A DNA stretch of 44,552 bases from Akkermansiaceae bacterium (GTDB taxonomy: Bacteria; Verrucomicrobiota; Verrucomicrobiia; Verrucomicrobiales; Akkermansiaceae), in assembly GCA_023301765.1 (NCBI GenBank), contig JALZUC010000031.1, positions 1 to 44,552 on the forward strand, given 5' to 3'. Position 1 is the stretch's first letter. The number at the start of each line of letters is the position of its first letter. Below the pieces are notes generated by a model that was not told the origin of the DNA, ran no database searches, and saw only the letters and a program-made list of their open reading frames with translations. A program made the position numbers and the translations under genes. Positions 1-9,052 of the stretch are shown piece by piece.

Positions 1-1090
1 CGCCACACTCCATAATCAGGACGAAATCGATAGAAAAGACGTCCGCATAGGCGATACCGTAGTCATCGAAAAAGCAGGGGAAATCATTCCCGCAGTAGTT
101 AAAGTAATCACCACCAAGCGCCCACCTAATAGCACTCCATTTAATCTCTTTGATTTTGTAGCAGGTAAATGCCCCTCCTGCTCAAGCTCCATAGAGCAAG
201 AAGAAGGCTTTGTAGCATGGCGCTGTATAAACTTCACATGCCCAGCTCAGGCAGTCACTAGCATTAAGCACTTCTCTTCACGTAAAGCCCTCGATATCGA
301 TGGCATCGGTACCGCCGTGGCTGAAAAGCTTATAGAAAAAGGTATCGTTCGTACGGCCCTCGACCTCTTTGACCTAGAAGAAACTTCACTAGCAGACCTT
401 TTATTAGACCCCGCCAAACTAGAAACGGGAGACAGTAAACCCCGCCGCCTAGGTGAAAAAAAAGCCACCCTCATCACCACCTCACTCCAACAGGCAAAAC
501 AAGCCTGCCTATCTCGCTGGATCTACGCCATGGGCATCCCTCATATAGGTGAGTCTGCCGCTCGTGAAATCTCGCGCTTACATAAACAACTAACAGAAGT
601 AAGTAAGTCAGCTATATTACAAGATTTAGCAGACCTGCCCAACTACGCAGAACTCTCCGTCTCTAAACGCAAAAAAGAAAACCACCCACGTCTAGTAACT
701 TACCAAATCGAATCAGAGCTAGGACCAGTAGCCGCACAACACATTACTGCATTTTTCCGAAGCGCAGGGGGCCAGCAAGTATTAGAGAAACTCCAGACTC
801 TGCAGATTAACCCCCTGTCCGATAATTATGATCCAGAAAAGTCCACCTCTACTCAAGTGGTCTCATCTATCGCAGGGAAAACCTTTGTCATCACAGGCAC
901 ACTCTCCAAGCCACGCCCTGAATTTAAAAATATTATAGAAGGTAAAGGTGGCAAGGTATCCGGCTCCATCTCAGGGAAGACCGACTACCTACTCGCTGGC
1001 GAAAAAGCAGGCTCTAAAAGAACTAAAGCCGAGACACTGGGCGTCGCTGTGCTCGATGAGGAGGCTTTTAACAGCCTCCTCAGCACCTAA
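1..1090 (+). CDS. ligA: NAD-dependent DNA ligase, C-terminal part (5' end outside window)
   Basis: NAD-dependent DNA ligase seals nicks in replication and repair. The frame is open from base 2 and begins inside the OB fold with ATLHNQDEIDRKDVRIGD, a hallmark LigA stretch. It continues through a four-cysteine zinc finger (CPSC ... CINFTC), helix-hairpin-helix repeats (for example ALDIDGIGTAVAEKL and MGIPHIGESAAREI) and a C-terminal BRCT domain starting at GKTFVITGTL. About 362 residues are visible, so the adenylation domain with the catalytic lysine lies upstream of the window. The TAA stop sits 2 bp before the stop of the convergent selenoprotein candidate. Family assignment is firm; only completeness is unknown. 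Confidence 0.96.
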   Translation, partial: ATLHNQDEIDRKDVRIGDTVVIEKAGEIIPAVVKVITTKRPPNSTPFNLFDFVAGKCPSCSSSIEQEEGFVAWRCINFTCPAQAVTSIKHFSSRKALDIDGIGTAVAEKLIEKGIVRTALDLFDLEETSLADLLLDPAKLETGDSKPRRLGEKKATLITTSLQQAKQACLSRWIYAMGIPHIGESAAREISRLHKQLTEVSKSAILQDLADLPNYAELSVSKRKKENHPRLVTYQIESELGPVAAQHITAFFRSAGGQQVLEKLQTLQINPLSDNYDPEKSTSTQVVSSIAGKTFVITGTLSKPRPEFKNIIEGKGGKVSGSISGKTDYLLAGEKAGSKRTKAETLGVAVLDEEAFNSLLST

Positions 1091-1092
1091 CA

Positions 1093-2151
1093 CTATCTAC
1101 GCTTTCCACGTGATTGATCAATCTTACCATCAGCATCACGGTCTTCACCCCAAGGCATAGCATCTTCATATTTCACCCCAGTCCGGCGACCTTTTTTTAC
1201 ATGCTCGGCGTAGTTTTTACGAGTTTGATTAGCTGCGTAGTTTTTATTAGCTTTAGTCAGAGCATTACGGATTTGCTCTGGGCTACTACCCAGCGGCAGT
1301 TCTCCTACAGACTTCCCTGTTTGGCCAAACTCACCAGACTCGATGATAAAGATCCCACTCTTCTGGCTATCCCCCTCTACTACCTCACTCCATTTAGCGT
1401 CAGTAGCTGATGAAAAGTCAAAATGATAGCGCCCGATAACCTCTGAGTGATTCGCTACCTCTTGCATCGTTTTTTTTACTGCTACTTGCTGTATATCAGG
1501 TGCCACAGAAAAGACTAGCAAACGCTGGTCACCAGAGCTCACATTCAGTGCTTGCTCAAAACTATGGAAATCCACCACCCCAGCAGCGGCCTTAGTATCT
1601 TTCGCTGGATATTTTTTAGCGATCTCTGCCATTGCTTCTATCACACGCGCATTCGCCTTTTCTACCTCCCCGGCACTACCACCCGATTTGATTCCGAAGC
1701 CCATTTGGGGGCTCCGGCCAGATCTACTTAGACGTTTTTTCCCATCCGGAGCAAATATGCAAAATGCAGTATTCACAAACCTACCCTCCAAAAGCTCACG
1801 CACCATATCTTGATGCTCCTTACTTTCAAAAGTCTCCAAACGTACACAGACATAGGCACGAGAAGCAGTGATAAATTCATTTGTTGAGAACAAACTGTTC
1901 TGCGTTTGACTATAACCAGGTCAGAATACACCTGAAATCCCACTACACTGCGCCGCTGCAGCCATAAAGAAAATCGGACGTTGGCTACGCTTTGCCTCCG
2001 CAAGTGCGCTCTCCCACGTAGCATACCAAACCACACCTGCACTGCCCATTTTCTGTGGGCTGACACCTAGCTCATCAGGCTTCGCCCCGCGAGCAGCAAC
2101 AGACGTGACCAAAATAGCAGCGCACGTCATATTCAACATTAATTGTTTCAT
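1093..2151 (-). CDS. Candidate selenoprotein: exported thioredoxin-like protein with in-frame UGA (Sec77)
   Basis: One frame runs from ATG at 2151 to TAG at 1093, interrupted only by TGA at 1921-1923 (codon 77). Read through, it gives 352 residues. Residues 1-23 look like a signal peptide. Next comes a thioredoxin_7-like start (YATWESALAEAKRSQRPIFF), then QCSGISGVF-U-PGYSQTQ, so Cys69 lies eight residues before the UGA. A FVCVRLE-type strand follows, as in YyaL/DUF255-like thioredoxin folds (VCVRLETFES here). A less conserved C-terminal region ends in basic residues. After the UGA, 275 codons stay open without another stop. A SECIS-like hairpin follows the UGA at 1887-1901. What I see is the open frame, the hairpin and redox-like context; selenocysteine insertion is inferred. 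The exact family is not recognised. Alternatives are a nonsense mutation or a sequencing error. Start at 2157 is also possible. Confidence 0.78.
1887..1901 (-). promoter_or_regulatory. bSECIS-like hairpin in the thioredoxin-like selenoprotein mRNA
   Basis: On the minus strand AGAAC-AGTTT-GTTCT forms a perfect 5-bp stem with a 5-nt loop. The loop starts 25 nt after the in-frame UGA and has G as its second base followed by U. This satisfies the published bacterial SECIS consensus (short apical stem, G among the first two loop bases, loop 16-37 nt after UGA). The element lies inside the coding frame, as bacterial SECIS elements do. SelB binding is inferred. Confidence 0.68.
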
Positions 2152-2318
2152 AATCATTATAACCCCATTGCCTGTGAATAGTTTCACACTATAGTGTAAA
2201 ATGATCACTTAAATATACTATATAGGCAGATAACCCCTCACTCCCATAACAACAAAAAAATTTTAATTCTTACGACTAAGTTTTTGCTAACTCGTAGCCA
2301 TATGTCATACTCATCTTC

Positions 2319-2918
2319 ATGAGAGCACATCTAACTATATTAGTATGTATTCTGGCCCTGATGCCATTTTTTCTGACCAGCTGTGGCAGTAGTGGAGGCT
2401 ATGTATCTGAAAACAGGCTAAACCGTGGTTACAACCCTGGTGTTGGCCCCTTTGATAGCAACGGTAACTATGTAGAAAGTTGGGCAGACGATAAGAGAAA
2501 AGGCCGCTGGTGGCGTAAGAGCACTACCAATTCTTCCTCTCTTGCTAGTAACAAAAAGGTTGAAAAACCAAAGATCACCCCACCCGTTTACACGAGTAGT
2601 TTTACTCCACGCTCAGCCATCACACCTACGGTAAAGACACACCAAAGACCAGCGGTCAACACTACAAATATTCCATCGGCTAGGCCAAAACCTACTATTG
2701 TGGCCACTCCAAGACCCAAGCCTAAACCAAAGCCTAAACCAGTAGTAATAACCAAGCCTAAAAGTAAACCCCCCATAGGGCACACTATCGTAAAGGGTGA
2801 TACCCTCTACGGACTATCGCGTAAATACAACATCAGCGTTACAGCCATCCAGCGCGCTAATGGCTTAAAGGGATCCAATCTTCGCCTGGGCCAAAGACTT
2901 ATTATCCCCAGATATTAG
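2319..2918 (+). CDS. LysM-domain lipoprotein
   Basis: A 199-residue envelope protein predicted to bind peptidoglycan. The N-terminus is a lipoprotein signal with lipobox FLTSC (Cys22 would be lipidated). A low-complexity linker follows, rich in Pro, Lys, Ser and Thr, including a PKPKPKPKP run near residue 140. A single LysM domain closes the protein (HTIVKGDTLYGLSRKYNIS ... LRLGQRLIIP, about residues 154-198). The architecture is a lipid anchor plus a flexible spacer plus a LysM, which suits linking the outer membrane to the cell wall. It is monocistronic-looking, divergent from the upstream selenoprotein gene. No catalytic domain is visible. Confidence 0.88.
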   Translation: MRAHLTILVCILALMPFFLTSCGSSGGYVSENRLNRGYNPGVGPFDSNGNYVESWADDKRKGRWWRKSTTNSSSLASNKKVEKPKITPPVYTSSFTPRSAITPTVKTHQRPAVNTTNIPSARPKPTIVATPRPKPKPKPKPVVITKPKSKPPIGHTIVKGDTLYGLSRKYNISVTAIQRANGLKGSNLRLGQRLIIPRY

Positions 2919-2999
2919 CAAGATTAAGCGCTCTCATTATGTCCCAATAAGCACCTAGCTAAATAGTTCGGCACTGACACAATGTCCCTGTAGGTCATA

Positions 3000-3857
3000 A
3001 TGAGCCTGATATTTAAAAAAAATAAAACCGCACAATGGTGGCCACTACACCAGGATAACTGCTGCTCGGATCAAATCATCGCAGGAGCAAGGTTTACAGA
3101 TTTACAAAAAGCTAACGCGGTAAACATTCCCGCAGCCACCCAGTATGACAATGCCTGGATCACACCTGCGGACTGGGCTAGCCTTGCACTAGCACCACCA
3201 CCATCTGTCCTAAAATCATGCCAAGGCGATATTTTAGCATGGATAGGAGCACGCTCCGGCACTGAAGTTATCGCATCACAAAATTCTTACCTTTTAAATT
3301 ATGCGTGGGACTTTCTCACCCTTAACGAACAACAGGTAAGAGCTATAGATTATAATGATATCAAAGGGGAGGTGAGCCCTGCTGCTCATATTGATGGCTA
3401 CATCCACGTCGGTAAGGGTAGCAGAATTCTCCCTGGCGTAGTAATTGAAGGTAACATAACCATCGGTAAAAACTGCAAAATCGGGCCTAACTGTTACCTC
3501 CGAGGCACTACTACCATAGGTGATCACTGCCGCATCGGACAAGCGGTAGAACTAAAAAACTCGATTATAGGTCACGGCTCATCCGTAGGACACCTTAGCT
3601 ATATAGGAGATTCAGTACTAGGTGAGCAAGTCAACCTTGGTGCAGGCACCATCACTTCAAATTTCCGTCATGATGGGGGAAACAATAAAAGTATGCTTGA
3701 TGGAAAACTTCTTGATACTGGCCGCACAAAATTAGGAGCCATCATAGGAAACGGCACACATACTGGTATCCACACTGCCATCTACCCGGGCCGAAAGCTT
3801 GCACCAAACTCAAGAACGCTACCTAATAGCACCATAGCTACTGACACAATTACCTAA
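3000..3857 (+). CDS. GlmU-like left-handed beta-helix acyltransferase with a degenerate N-terminal domain
   Basis: A 285-residue protein whose C-terminal half (about residues 125-270) is built of hexapeptide repeats ([34 protein letters not shown] and others). This is the left-handed beta-helix of GlmU-type sugar-nucleotide N-acetyltransferases. The segment [14 protein letters not shown] resembles the acetyl-acceptor loop of such enzymes. The N-terminal ~115 residues contain no GxGxRM-type nucleotidyltransferase motif, so pyrophosphorylase activity is doubtful. It resembles the 'putative sugar nucleotidyltransferase' group related to GlmU. The likely role is acetylation of an activated amino sugar for envelope polysaccharide; the substrate is unknown. 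The ATG at 3000 has no Shine-Dalgarno sequence, as is general here. Confidence 0.72.
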   Translation: MSLIFKKNKTAQWWPLHQDNCCSDQIIAGARFTDLQKANAVNIPAATQYDNAWITPADWASLALAPPPSVLKSCQGDILAWIGARSGTEVIASQNSYLLNYAWDFLTLNEQQVRAIDYNDIKGEVSPAAHIDGYIHVGKGSRILPGVVIEGNITIGKNCKIGPNCYLRGTTTIGDHCRIGQAVELKNSIIGHGSSVGHLSYIGDSVLGEQVNLGAGTITSNFRHDGGNNKSMLDGKLLDTGRTKLGAIIGNGTHTGIHTAIYPGRKLAPNSRTLPNSTIATDTIT

Positions 3858-4053
3858 CAAAAGGAACTAATACACTAACACCCAGCTGTTATTCATCTCC
3901 CTCACCCTAGTAGTTAGCAGCTAATATTATTAAAGTGATTACTTATTATCTCCAGCTACTCAACCTGTATCAGAAGTCTTGTAAGCATCTAAACCATAGG
4001 TTTAATAATCAAATGTTATGGTGCTAACTTCATATCAGTGTTAATTAAAATTT

Positions 4054-4863
4054 ATGTACAAGCTCATTTTCACACTCATGCTCGCCCTCTCAGGCATACT
4101 CCCAGCTGCACATTACGATCTCTACATTCTCGCTGGACAATCCAATATGGATGGCCGGGGAGATGTCTCCAAACTCCCAAACAAATTAAGAAAAAAATCT
4201 GAACACCACATTATTTTCTACAGAAACCCTATTGGCTCAAGTAATGGCTGGAAAGCACTGGAGCCCGGATACAGCTTTGCACCTAAAAAAGAAAAAACAC
4301 TGCCCAGCTCCACATTCGGCCCCGAAATCGGTTTTGTCCAAGCTATGCATAAAGCCAAGCCTACACAGAAAATCGCCCTGATTAAAGGCTCCCGCGGAGG
4401 CACAGGTATCCGTAGAGATTGGGCTCCTGGCGAACTAGATAAACCAGAAACACAAAAAGAGCTCTACACCATGCTCCTAGAAACAGTTAGATTAGCGACC
4501 AAAGCACTAGAAAGAGAAAAACATACTTATACACTCAAAGGCTTTCTCTGGCATCAAGGAGAGTCAGACAAGAAACTGAGTTCTCAAACCTACCAAAAAT
4601 TGTTAGAAGTATTAATCCAGCGTTTTCGCGAGGACCTTAAGTCTCCAGAACTTCCGTTTGTAGTGGGTGAAGTCTTTGATAACAATGGCAAGCGTGATAA
4701 AACTCGCGCAGCCATTCAGGCCACTGCCGCTGCCAGTGAGACAGTAGGGCTGGTCTCCTCGGAGGGAACCACCGCATGGGATAAAACTACCCACTTTGAT
4801 GCTGAAAGCCAGCTCCTGCTGGGTGAACGCTACGCAGATGAAATCAAAAAGCTTTTGAAATAA
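4054..4863 (+). CDS. Secreted sialate O-acetylesterase-type (SASA) esterase, short form
   Basis: A 269-residue exported carbohydrate esterase of the SASA/SGNH superfamily. Residues 1-19 are a signal peptide (MYKLIFTLMLALSGILPAA). The nucleophile block is LYILAGQSNMDGRGD, the oxyanion region is KGSRGGTGIRRDW, the WHQGESD block is present near residue 170, and a C-terminal THFDAESQLLLGERYADEI supplies the likely catalytic His/Asp. Members remove acetyl groups from acetylated glycans such as sialic acid or xylan; the true substrate cannot be read from sequence. A second SASA esterase lies at 6783-7922, and a sulfatase at 12.2-13.6 kb fits the same glycan-deconstruction lifestyle. Confidence 0.86.
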   Translation: MYKLIFTLMLALSGILPAAHYDLYILAGQSNMDGRGDVSKLPNKLRKKSEHHIIFYRNPIGSSNGWKALEPGYSFAPKKEKTLPSSTFGPEIGFVQAMHKAKPTQKIALIKGSRGGTGIRRDWAPGELDKPETQKELYTMLLETVRLATKALEREKHTYTLKGFLWHQGESDKKLSSQTYQKLLEVLIQRFREDLKSPELPFVVGEVFDNNGKRDKTRAAIQATAAASETVGLVSSEGTTAWDKTTHFDAESQLLLGERYADEIKKLLK

Positions 4864-4939
4864 AAAACGCTTATGTAATCCAATCCATTGTTAGATGATG
4901 GCATATTAGACTAATCGTTGCATGTTTTTACTATAGTTA

Positions 4940-6172
4940 CTACTTTGTAAAATTAGTAATCATAGGCTTAAAAGCCCTTGAAGGACGGTCTCCAACAGAC
5001 CTAACGTTAAGTGCTGCCCCAGATCGAAGCACCATATCTAATAATCTGCGTAGAGCTGCGGGGCTTTGTCCGTCCCGGAGGTCGCTAAACCAGTAGAGTG
5101 TATCTACTTGGTTTATAATTAACAGTTCCGCGAAGCTAATCATGGTATCTCCATACTGCAGTTTATTCAAATCAAGTCTGGGTGGGCAGGGTATATTCTG
5201 AAGGACACAATTAAATGTTTCACGGTAGTGAGGGCTTTGGAACGACTGCGCAATCTCATATTTAAGCGATTCAATAAAAGGCGTCATGCTGCCTGAGATA
5301 TCTAGTACTACACCTAAATTCTCAGAATAAATAAATGTTCCTCCTATACTACCGCCCCGCTCTTCACCCTCACCCCTATTCGTTTGCTCAGTGCGGAGAA
5401 ATTGCACCACCCTCTCACGTTCTTTTTTAAGTAGTGCCTGCAGATCTGCTATGGACTGATTAGGTGATATGTATTCGTAGTCAAAACCAGCCCCAAGAGC
5501 ATAACCAAAAACTAGTGTAGCAATTTTCTTGTTCTGCGTAATGAGCTCATCGCGCTGTTCTTTAAGTTCCTTAACCAGCTCACGGTCTATAATTCTACTT
5601 TTTTTCTCCTTAGCGAGCTCCTTTTCTATTTTGAGAATTTCACGTTGCCCTTTCTTTGTCGCACGCTGGTAAAACTGTAATAAACTAAGCTCCTTCTTAA
5701 GTAACTTTTCATGAAATCTATCACCTTCGTAGTTTGCTTGTCCGGCCACAATACCTTGTCTAATGCGGGTACACTCTGCTTGTCTGATTTCAAGCTGTAG
5801 TTCATAAATACGTTTATTATCGCGCAAATCAAGTCCTAGAATATCAACTTTCTCGAGAATTGGCTCAATAGGCTTTACGAGGATGGTTAGGTCACGCTCG
5901 ATACTCATCAGCTCATAGAGACAGGTGAGATTCATACTATTGCGAAGTCTAGTTATATCTTCGGCCTTAAATTGATTACCCTTCTCTTCTTTATCAATAT
6001 TCGCTGAGAGTATTTCTTTGGTTTTTTGAAGGTTTTCAAATTGCTGTTTTAGGGCCTCTACATCTGCTGCTGAGACTGGCGCTTCTTTATTCGCAAAGCA
6101 GGGAAATGTCTGAAAACAGAGTAGAAAATACAGATAGAAAAGTTGCCTAATAGATTTTTGATAATTTCTCAT
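4940..6172 (-). CDS. Exported coiled-coil protein with von Willebrand factor A-like domain
   Basis: A protein of about 410 residues from the ATG at 6172, chosen because it starts a clean signal peptide (MRNYQKSIRQLFYLYFLLC...CFA). The longer frame start at 6220 adds a non-signal extension. Residues ~25-260 are charged and heptad-like, indicating a long coiled coil. From about residue 280 there is a vWA-type segment beginning GVVLDISGSMTPF, which carries the DxSGS metal-ion-dependent adhesion motif, and YWFSDLRDGQ later supplies an acidic position. The architecture suggests an exported or periplasmic protein that binds partners through the vWA domain. It lies between the two SASA esterases on the opposite strand. 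Function is unknown. Confidence 0.72.
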   Translation of the reverse strand: MRNYQKSIRQLFYLYFLLCFQTFPCFANKEAPVSAADVEALKQQFENLQKTKEILSANIDKEEKGNQFKAEDITRLRNSMNLTCLYELMSIERDLTILVKPIEPILEKVDILGLDLRDNKRIYELQLEIRQAECTRIRQGIVAGQANYEGDRFHEKLLKKELSLLQFYQRATKKGQREILKIEKELAKEKKSRIIDRELVKELKEQRDELITQNKKIATLVFGYALGAGFDYEYISPNQSIADLQALLKKERERVVQFLRTEQTNRGEGEERGGSIGGTFIYSENLGVVLDISGSMTPFIESLKYEIAQSFQSPHYRETFNCVLQNIPCPPRLDLNKLQYGDTMISFAELLIINQVDTLYWFSDLRDGQSPAALRRLLDMVLRSGAALNVRSVGDRPSRAFKPMITNFTK

Positions 6173-6405
6173 AGCATTTGCGGGTAATGAATAGTTGCGC
6201 GCTAAAAATACGCACACCAAACATAGCTTATATCACCATAACTCACAATTTCACAAATTAGTAACAAACACATAATTAGTCAGCTAAAAACATAGAACGC
6301 CTGGTTTAATAAAACTCGTGCTTGCCCTTACTCATTCACCTTAAACACGAGTATATTTTGGATTTAATATTGGTGATAAAGTAAAATCTTACTATAGCTG
6401 TCACC

Positions 6406-6708
6406 GTGACCACCAAAGAAATTAAGGATCATATACATACCGCAATTAAAACGAATTTTGACGGTTTTACTAGCCAATCAGATGAAATGCAAACCAGCGA
6501 AGGTGGCGATGGACGATTCCATGGTACCGTATTTGCTACCCGTTATTCAGGCTTAGCACAAAACCCCTATATTTTTCTAGCAATAGGTGAAACGGAAAAA
6601 AAAGTTCAAATTGTTAAGCTCGGCAATCTCGAGTGCCTCATACCTGGCCCAGCTGACCTTGATGTCCTCCTTGAAAAAGAACTAGGAATTAAAACCAACA
6701 AAGCATAA
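6406..6708 (+). CDS. Small hypothetical protein
   Basis: A 100-residue protein beginning at GTG. It has no signal peptide or membrane segment. The sequence is mildly acidic and contains no motif I recognise; the middle (VFATRYSGLAQNPYIFLAIGE) looks like strands of a compact alpha/beta or beta fold. It sits 75 bp upstream of the second SASA esterase on the same strand, so cotranscription is possible. The upstream intergenic region (6173-6405) is AT-rich and holds a weak inverted repeat ACTCGTG/CACGAGT with a 23-nt loop. Existence is supported mainly by length, composition and position. Confidence 0.55.
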   Translation: MTTKEIKDHIHTAIKTNFDGFTSQSDEMQTSEGGDGRFHGTVFATRYSGLAQNPYIFLAIGETEKKVQIVKLGNLECLIPGPADLDVLLEKELGIKTNKA

Positions 6709-6782
6709 AAGGCCACCCGCCAACTCATCTATCAAGATAAGCACCGCAACAAGCACCTGGTAATATACCACATGGTAATCAG

Positions 6783-7922
6783 ATGAAATTAGCCCATAAA
6801 CTACTAGCCCTCACGAGTATTAGCCTCTCATGTTCCACACTCGTGCAGGCACAGGACCTATACCTCATCATAGGTCAATCAAATGCTGCTGGACGAGGTG
6901 AGCTACCAGTAAATCCTGTGGCACTTACAGGAGTGCAAGTGCTCCAAGGTGATAGCACTTTTGTCCCAGCGTTCCCCAATTTAAATATACATTCCAGTGT
7001 TCGAAATACTAGACAGCTTGCAGGCTTTAACCTTGGCTACACCTTTGCAGAACGGATGCGCGCTGCGAATGGGAATAATATTCAGTTAGTAGTTAATGCA
7101 CGCGGCGGATCTGCCATCCGTCATTGGTTTCCAGGTTTCATAGACGATGCCGATCCTCTATCGTATTTTGACGAAGCTGTTCGAAGATTACGTGCAGCTC
7201 GTACAGCGAACCCTAACGCTATCTTTCGCGGTATCCTGTGGCACCAGGGTGAATCAAACCGATTTGCGGATGATTATATTGGTGATATTACAGCATTTAT
7301 TGCCCTCCTACGCACGGAAATCGGTAATGTCCCATTTGTAGCTGGCCAACTAGCTCGTGACCGAGAAGATAGTGAGCCATTTAATACCAATTTGCTCCAA
7401 CTACCAAGTCGTGTTTCAAATACAGCCGTCGTCACATCTGAAGGCTTGGCAACAAGCGACAGAACGCACTATACAGCTGCTGCTAGCCAAACACTTGGAG
7501 AGCGTTACGCAGAGCAAATGCTGATCTTACTAGCCCCTTCTTTTGATTATACATCTTGGGCCAGCCTATTTCCCAATATAGACCTCAGCGAGCTCACTGC
7601 TGACCTGGATGGTGATGGTATCGATAATAACTCAGAACGTATCTGGGGGCTGAATCCTAATGATGCTGGATCATCCAACCCCTACTTATCTCTACCTGAC
7701 ACTAATAGACAATTCAGCTACACTAGGCGAAACCCATTACTCAGTAGCCTCAACTACGTCATAGAAACATCTACAGATCTCATCACATGGAATGTAGATG
7801 CCAACGCTATACAACGTATTACAAATACAAATGCTAGCTCAATACAAACAGTGTCTGTAAGTATATCAACAATACCCACAAATGGCAAACTATTCACCCG
7901 TGTGGTAGCTAACACACCATAA
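6783..7922 (+). CDS. Secreted SASA-family esterase with calcium-loop C-terminal extension
   Basis: A 379-residue protein with a signal peptide (about residues 1-23, ending VQA). The SASA domain shows LYLIIGQSNAAGRGE, NARGGSAIRHW, ILWHQGESN and THYTAAASQTLGERY, the same blocks as the esterase at 4054-4863. Near residue 275 comes DLDGDGIDNNSE, an Asp-rich calcium-binding loop of the thrombospondin type 3/dockerin kind. After it is a ~90-residue beta-rich tail (YVIETSTDLITWN) of a sort common at the ends of exported verrucomicrobial proteins. The predicted role is deacetylation of extracellular glycans. The tail may serve secretion, stability or surface attachment; that part is inference. Confidence 0.85.
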   Translation: MKLAHKLLALTSISLSCSTLVQAQDLYLIIGQSNAAGRGELPVNPVALTGVQVLQGDSTFVPAFPNLNIHSSVRNTRQLAGFNLGYTFAERMRAANGNNIQLVVNARGGSAIRHWFPGFIDDADPLSYFDEAVRRLRAARTANPNAIFRGILWHQGESNRFADDYIGDITAFIALLRTEIGNVPFVAGQLARDREDSEPFNTNLLQLPSRVSNTAVVTSEGLATSDRTHYTAAASQTLGERYAEQMLILLAPSFDYTSWASLFPNIDLSELTADLDGDGIDNNSERIWGLNPNDAGSSNPYLSLPDTNRQFSYTRRNPLLSSLNYVIETSTDLITWNVDANAIQRITNTNASSIQTVSVSISTIPTNGKLFTRVVANTP

Positions 7923-8108
7923 GTGTCATCATACCTCCAGCAGCTCGCAGCAGCTCGCTACTTGTAATGCTTCCATGATTCCCCCTTAACCTTTCTAAGA
8001 GGTCATTTCTATCCATTAGGTCAAATCTAACTCGCATAGTCCGCTTTATGAGCCACATTTATTTTTTAATAAATACACGGCGGTCAATTACTAAGTTCTA
8101 TGACACAA

Positions 8109-8142
8109 GTATGGGTGCTGTAGACATCTACATCACCCATAC
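8109..8142. repeat. 34-bp inverted repeat between convergent genes
   Basis: GTATGGGTG-c-TGTAG-acat-CTACA-t-CACCCATAC forms a hairpin with 14 of 15 paired positions and a 4-nt loop. It lies between the convergent SASA esterase (ends 7922) and the HhH protein (ends 8202). No clear U-tract follows on either strand, so a classical intrinsic terminator is not certain; transcript end stabilisation is the simplest idea. Confidence 0.6.
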
Positions 8143-8201
8143 ATTAAAGTTCACACCACTCTGCGATAATTATCCACCAGTGGTTAATCTAAGATATTAG
8201 A

Positions 8202-9017
8202 TTAAATTACTTCATTATATTTCACTTCGTGGAAACCCTTACACTGGCCAATCCAGTCATCGCGCTGAATTCTACCTCTAAAGGAAAGCCTATCTGAGAA
8301 ATCCTCACAAATCTGCGGTGACCATAGAGCAATCTGTCGGTAGGTATAGACACCATAGCCATTAAGCTTTTCATTTAAGACCCCTGCTACTCCTTTAATT
8401 TTTGTAAGGTCATCCACTTCATCTGGTGCTGACGTGTAGAGTAAGCCATACTTAGCATCATCTGTCATTTTTCCAGAAGCTAATGCACCGGCAAAGAATG
8501 CCTCCGGGTCAGGCTCAGAATCAGCTGGCGCTTCCTCTTCTATCCGCGCGCTACCCACAGTAGATAGAGATGTAATCTTAGCCTGTAATCCAGAACGCTC
8601 TACTTCAAGCTCAGCACACTTCTTTCTGCAGTTAGCTAATTCAGTATCCAGCTGGTTACTATCATTTTGATTATTACTACTTTCTTGAGCTCTGCTACGC
8701 ATTTCAGCAATGATCTTACGGTCATTATCTCGCTCAGCCTCTATCGCAGCACGATCAGATTTACAGCTATCGTATTTGACCTTAAGCATATCGAGTTCAT
8801 CAGAGTTGGCACTAGCACTCTGTAGCTCCAGCCTTTCTGCTTCAAGCTTCGCTATTTTAGCTTCGTATTCTTTCTCTCGAGTAATGTGGCTTTGGATCTG
8901 ATTTTTAAACTTACCCCAGAGCAGCCAGCCGAGTAGTAATCCAAGTAAAAAAGCGACAAGTGCAAGCAGCACATTCTGAAGGCCTAGGTTAAAAAAGAAG
9001 TAAGTTAATGCGTCCAT
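8202..9017 (-). CDS. Membrane-anchored coiled-coil protein with C-terminal helix-hairpin-helix domain
   Basis: A 271-residue protein. Residues ~15-36 form a single transmembrane helix (LLALVAFLLGLLLGWLLWG). A long coiled coil runs from about 40 to 165 (AKLEAERLELQ, KKCAELEVERSGLQ). The C-terminal ~75 residues contain DDLTKIKGVAGVLNEKLNGYGVYTY followed by QIALWSP ... FRGRIQRDDWIGQ. This is the small helix-hairpin-helix module often found at the end of membrane or ribosome-associated proteins ('predicted flap endonuclease-1-like 5' DNA nuclease' type). It lies 35 bp downstream of the BON-OmpA gene in an evident operon, suggesting a shared envelope role. Whether the HhH module binds DNA here is not known. 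Confidence 0.72.
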   Translation of the reverse strand: MDALTYFFFNLGLQNVLLALVAFLLGLLLGWLLWGKFKNQIQSHITREKEYEAKIAKLEAERLELQSASANSDELDMLKVKYDSCKSDRAAIEAERDNDRKIIAEMRSRAQESSNNQNDSNQLDTELANCRKKCAELEVERSGLQAKITSLSTVGSARIEEEAPADSEPDPEAFFAGALASGKMTDDAKYGLLYTSAPDEVDDLTKIKGVAGVLNEKLNGYGVYTYRQIALWSPQICEDFSDRLSFRGRIQRDDWIGQCKGFHEVKYNEVI

Positions 9018-9052
9018 GGTATTAGTATTTAGAATTTATTAGGTATTGTTCG

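Noticed and set aside
1921-1923. Reading the minus-strand gene as two separate genes split at the UGA (1921-2208 and 1093-1893)
   Set aside because: The second part would start at TTG and lack a signal peptide and the first strand; the two parts are in one frame with a continuous fold pattern and a SECIS-like hairpin.
1773-2066. 97-codon frame on the minus strand across the UGA region
   Set aside because: It overlaps the better supported selenoprotein frame and has Trp/Arg-rich shadow-like composition.
2588-2785. Minus-strand frame opposite the LysM linker
   Set aside because: Gly/Leu-rich frame is the complement of the PKPKP repeat, a shadow.
8048-8200. 50-codon frame (ATG to TAG) between convergent genes
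   Set aside because: It runs through the perfect inverted repeat, has no family or start signal, and its length is expected by chance in AT-rich DNA.
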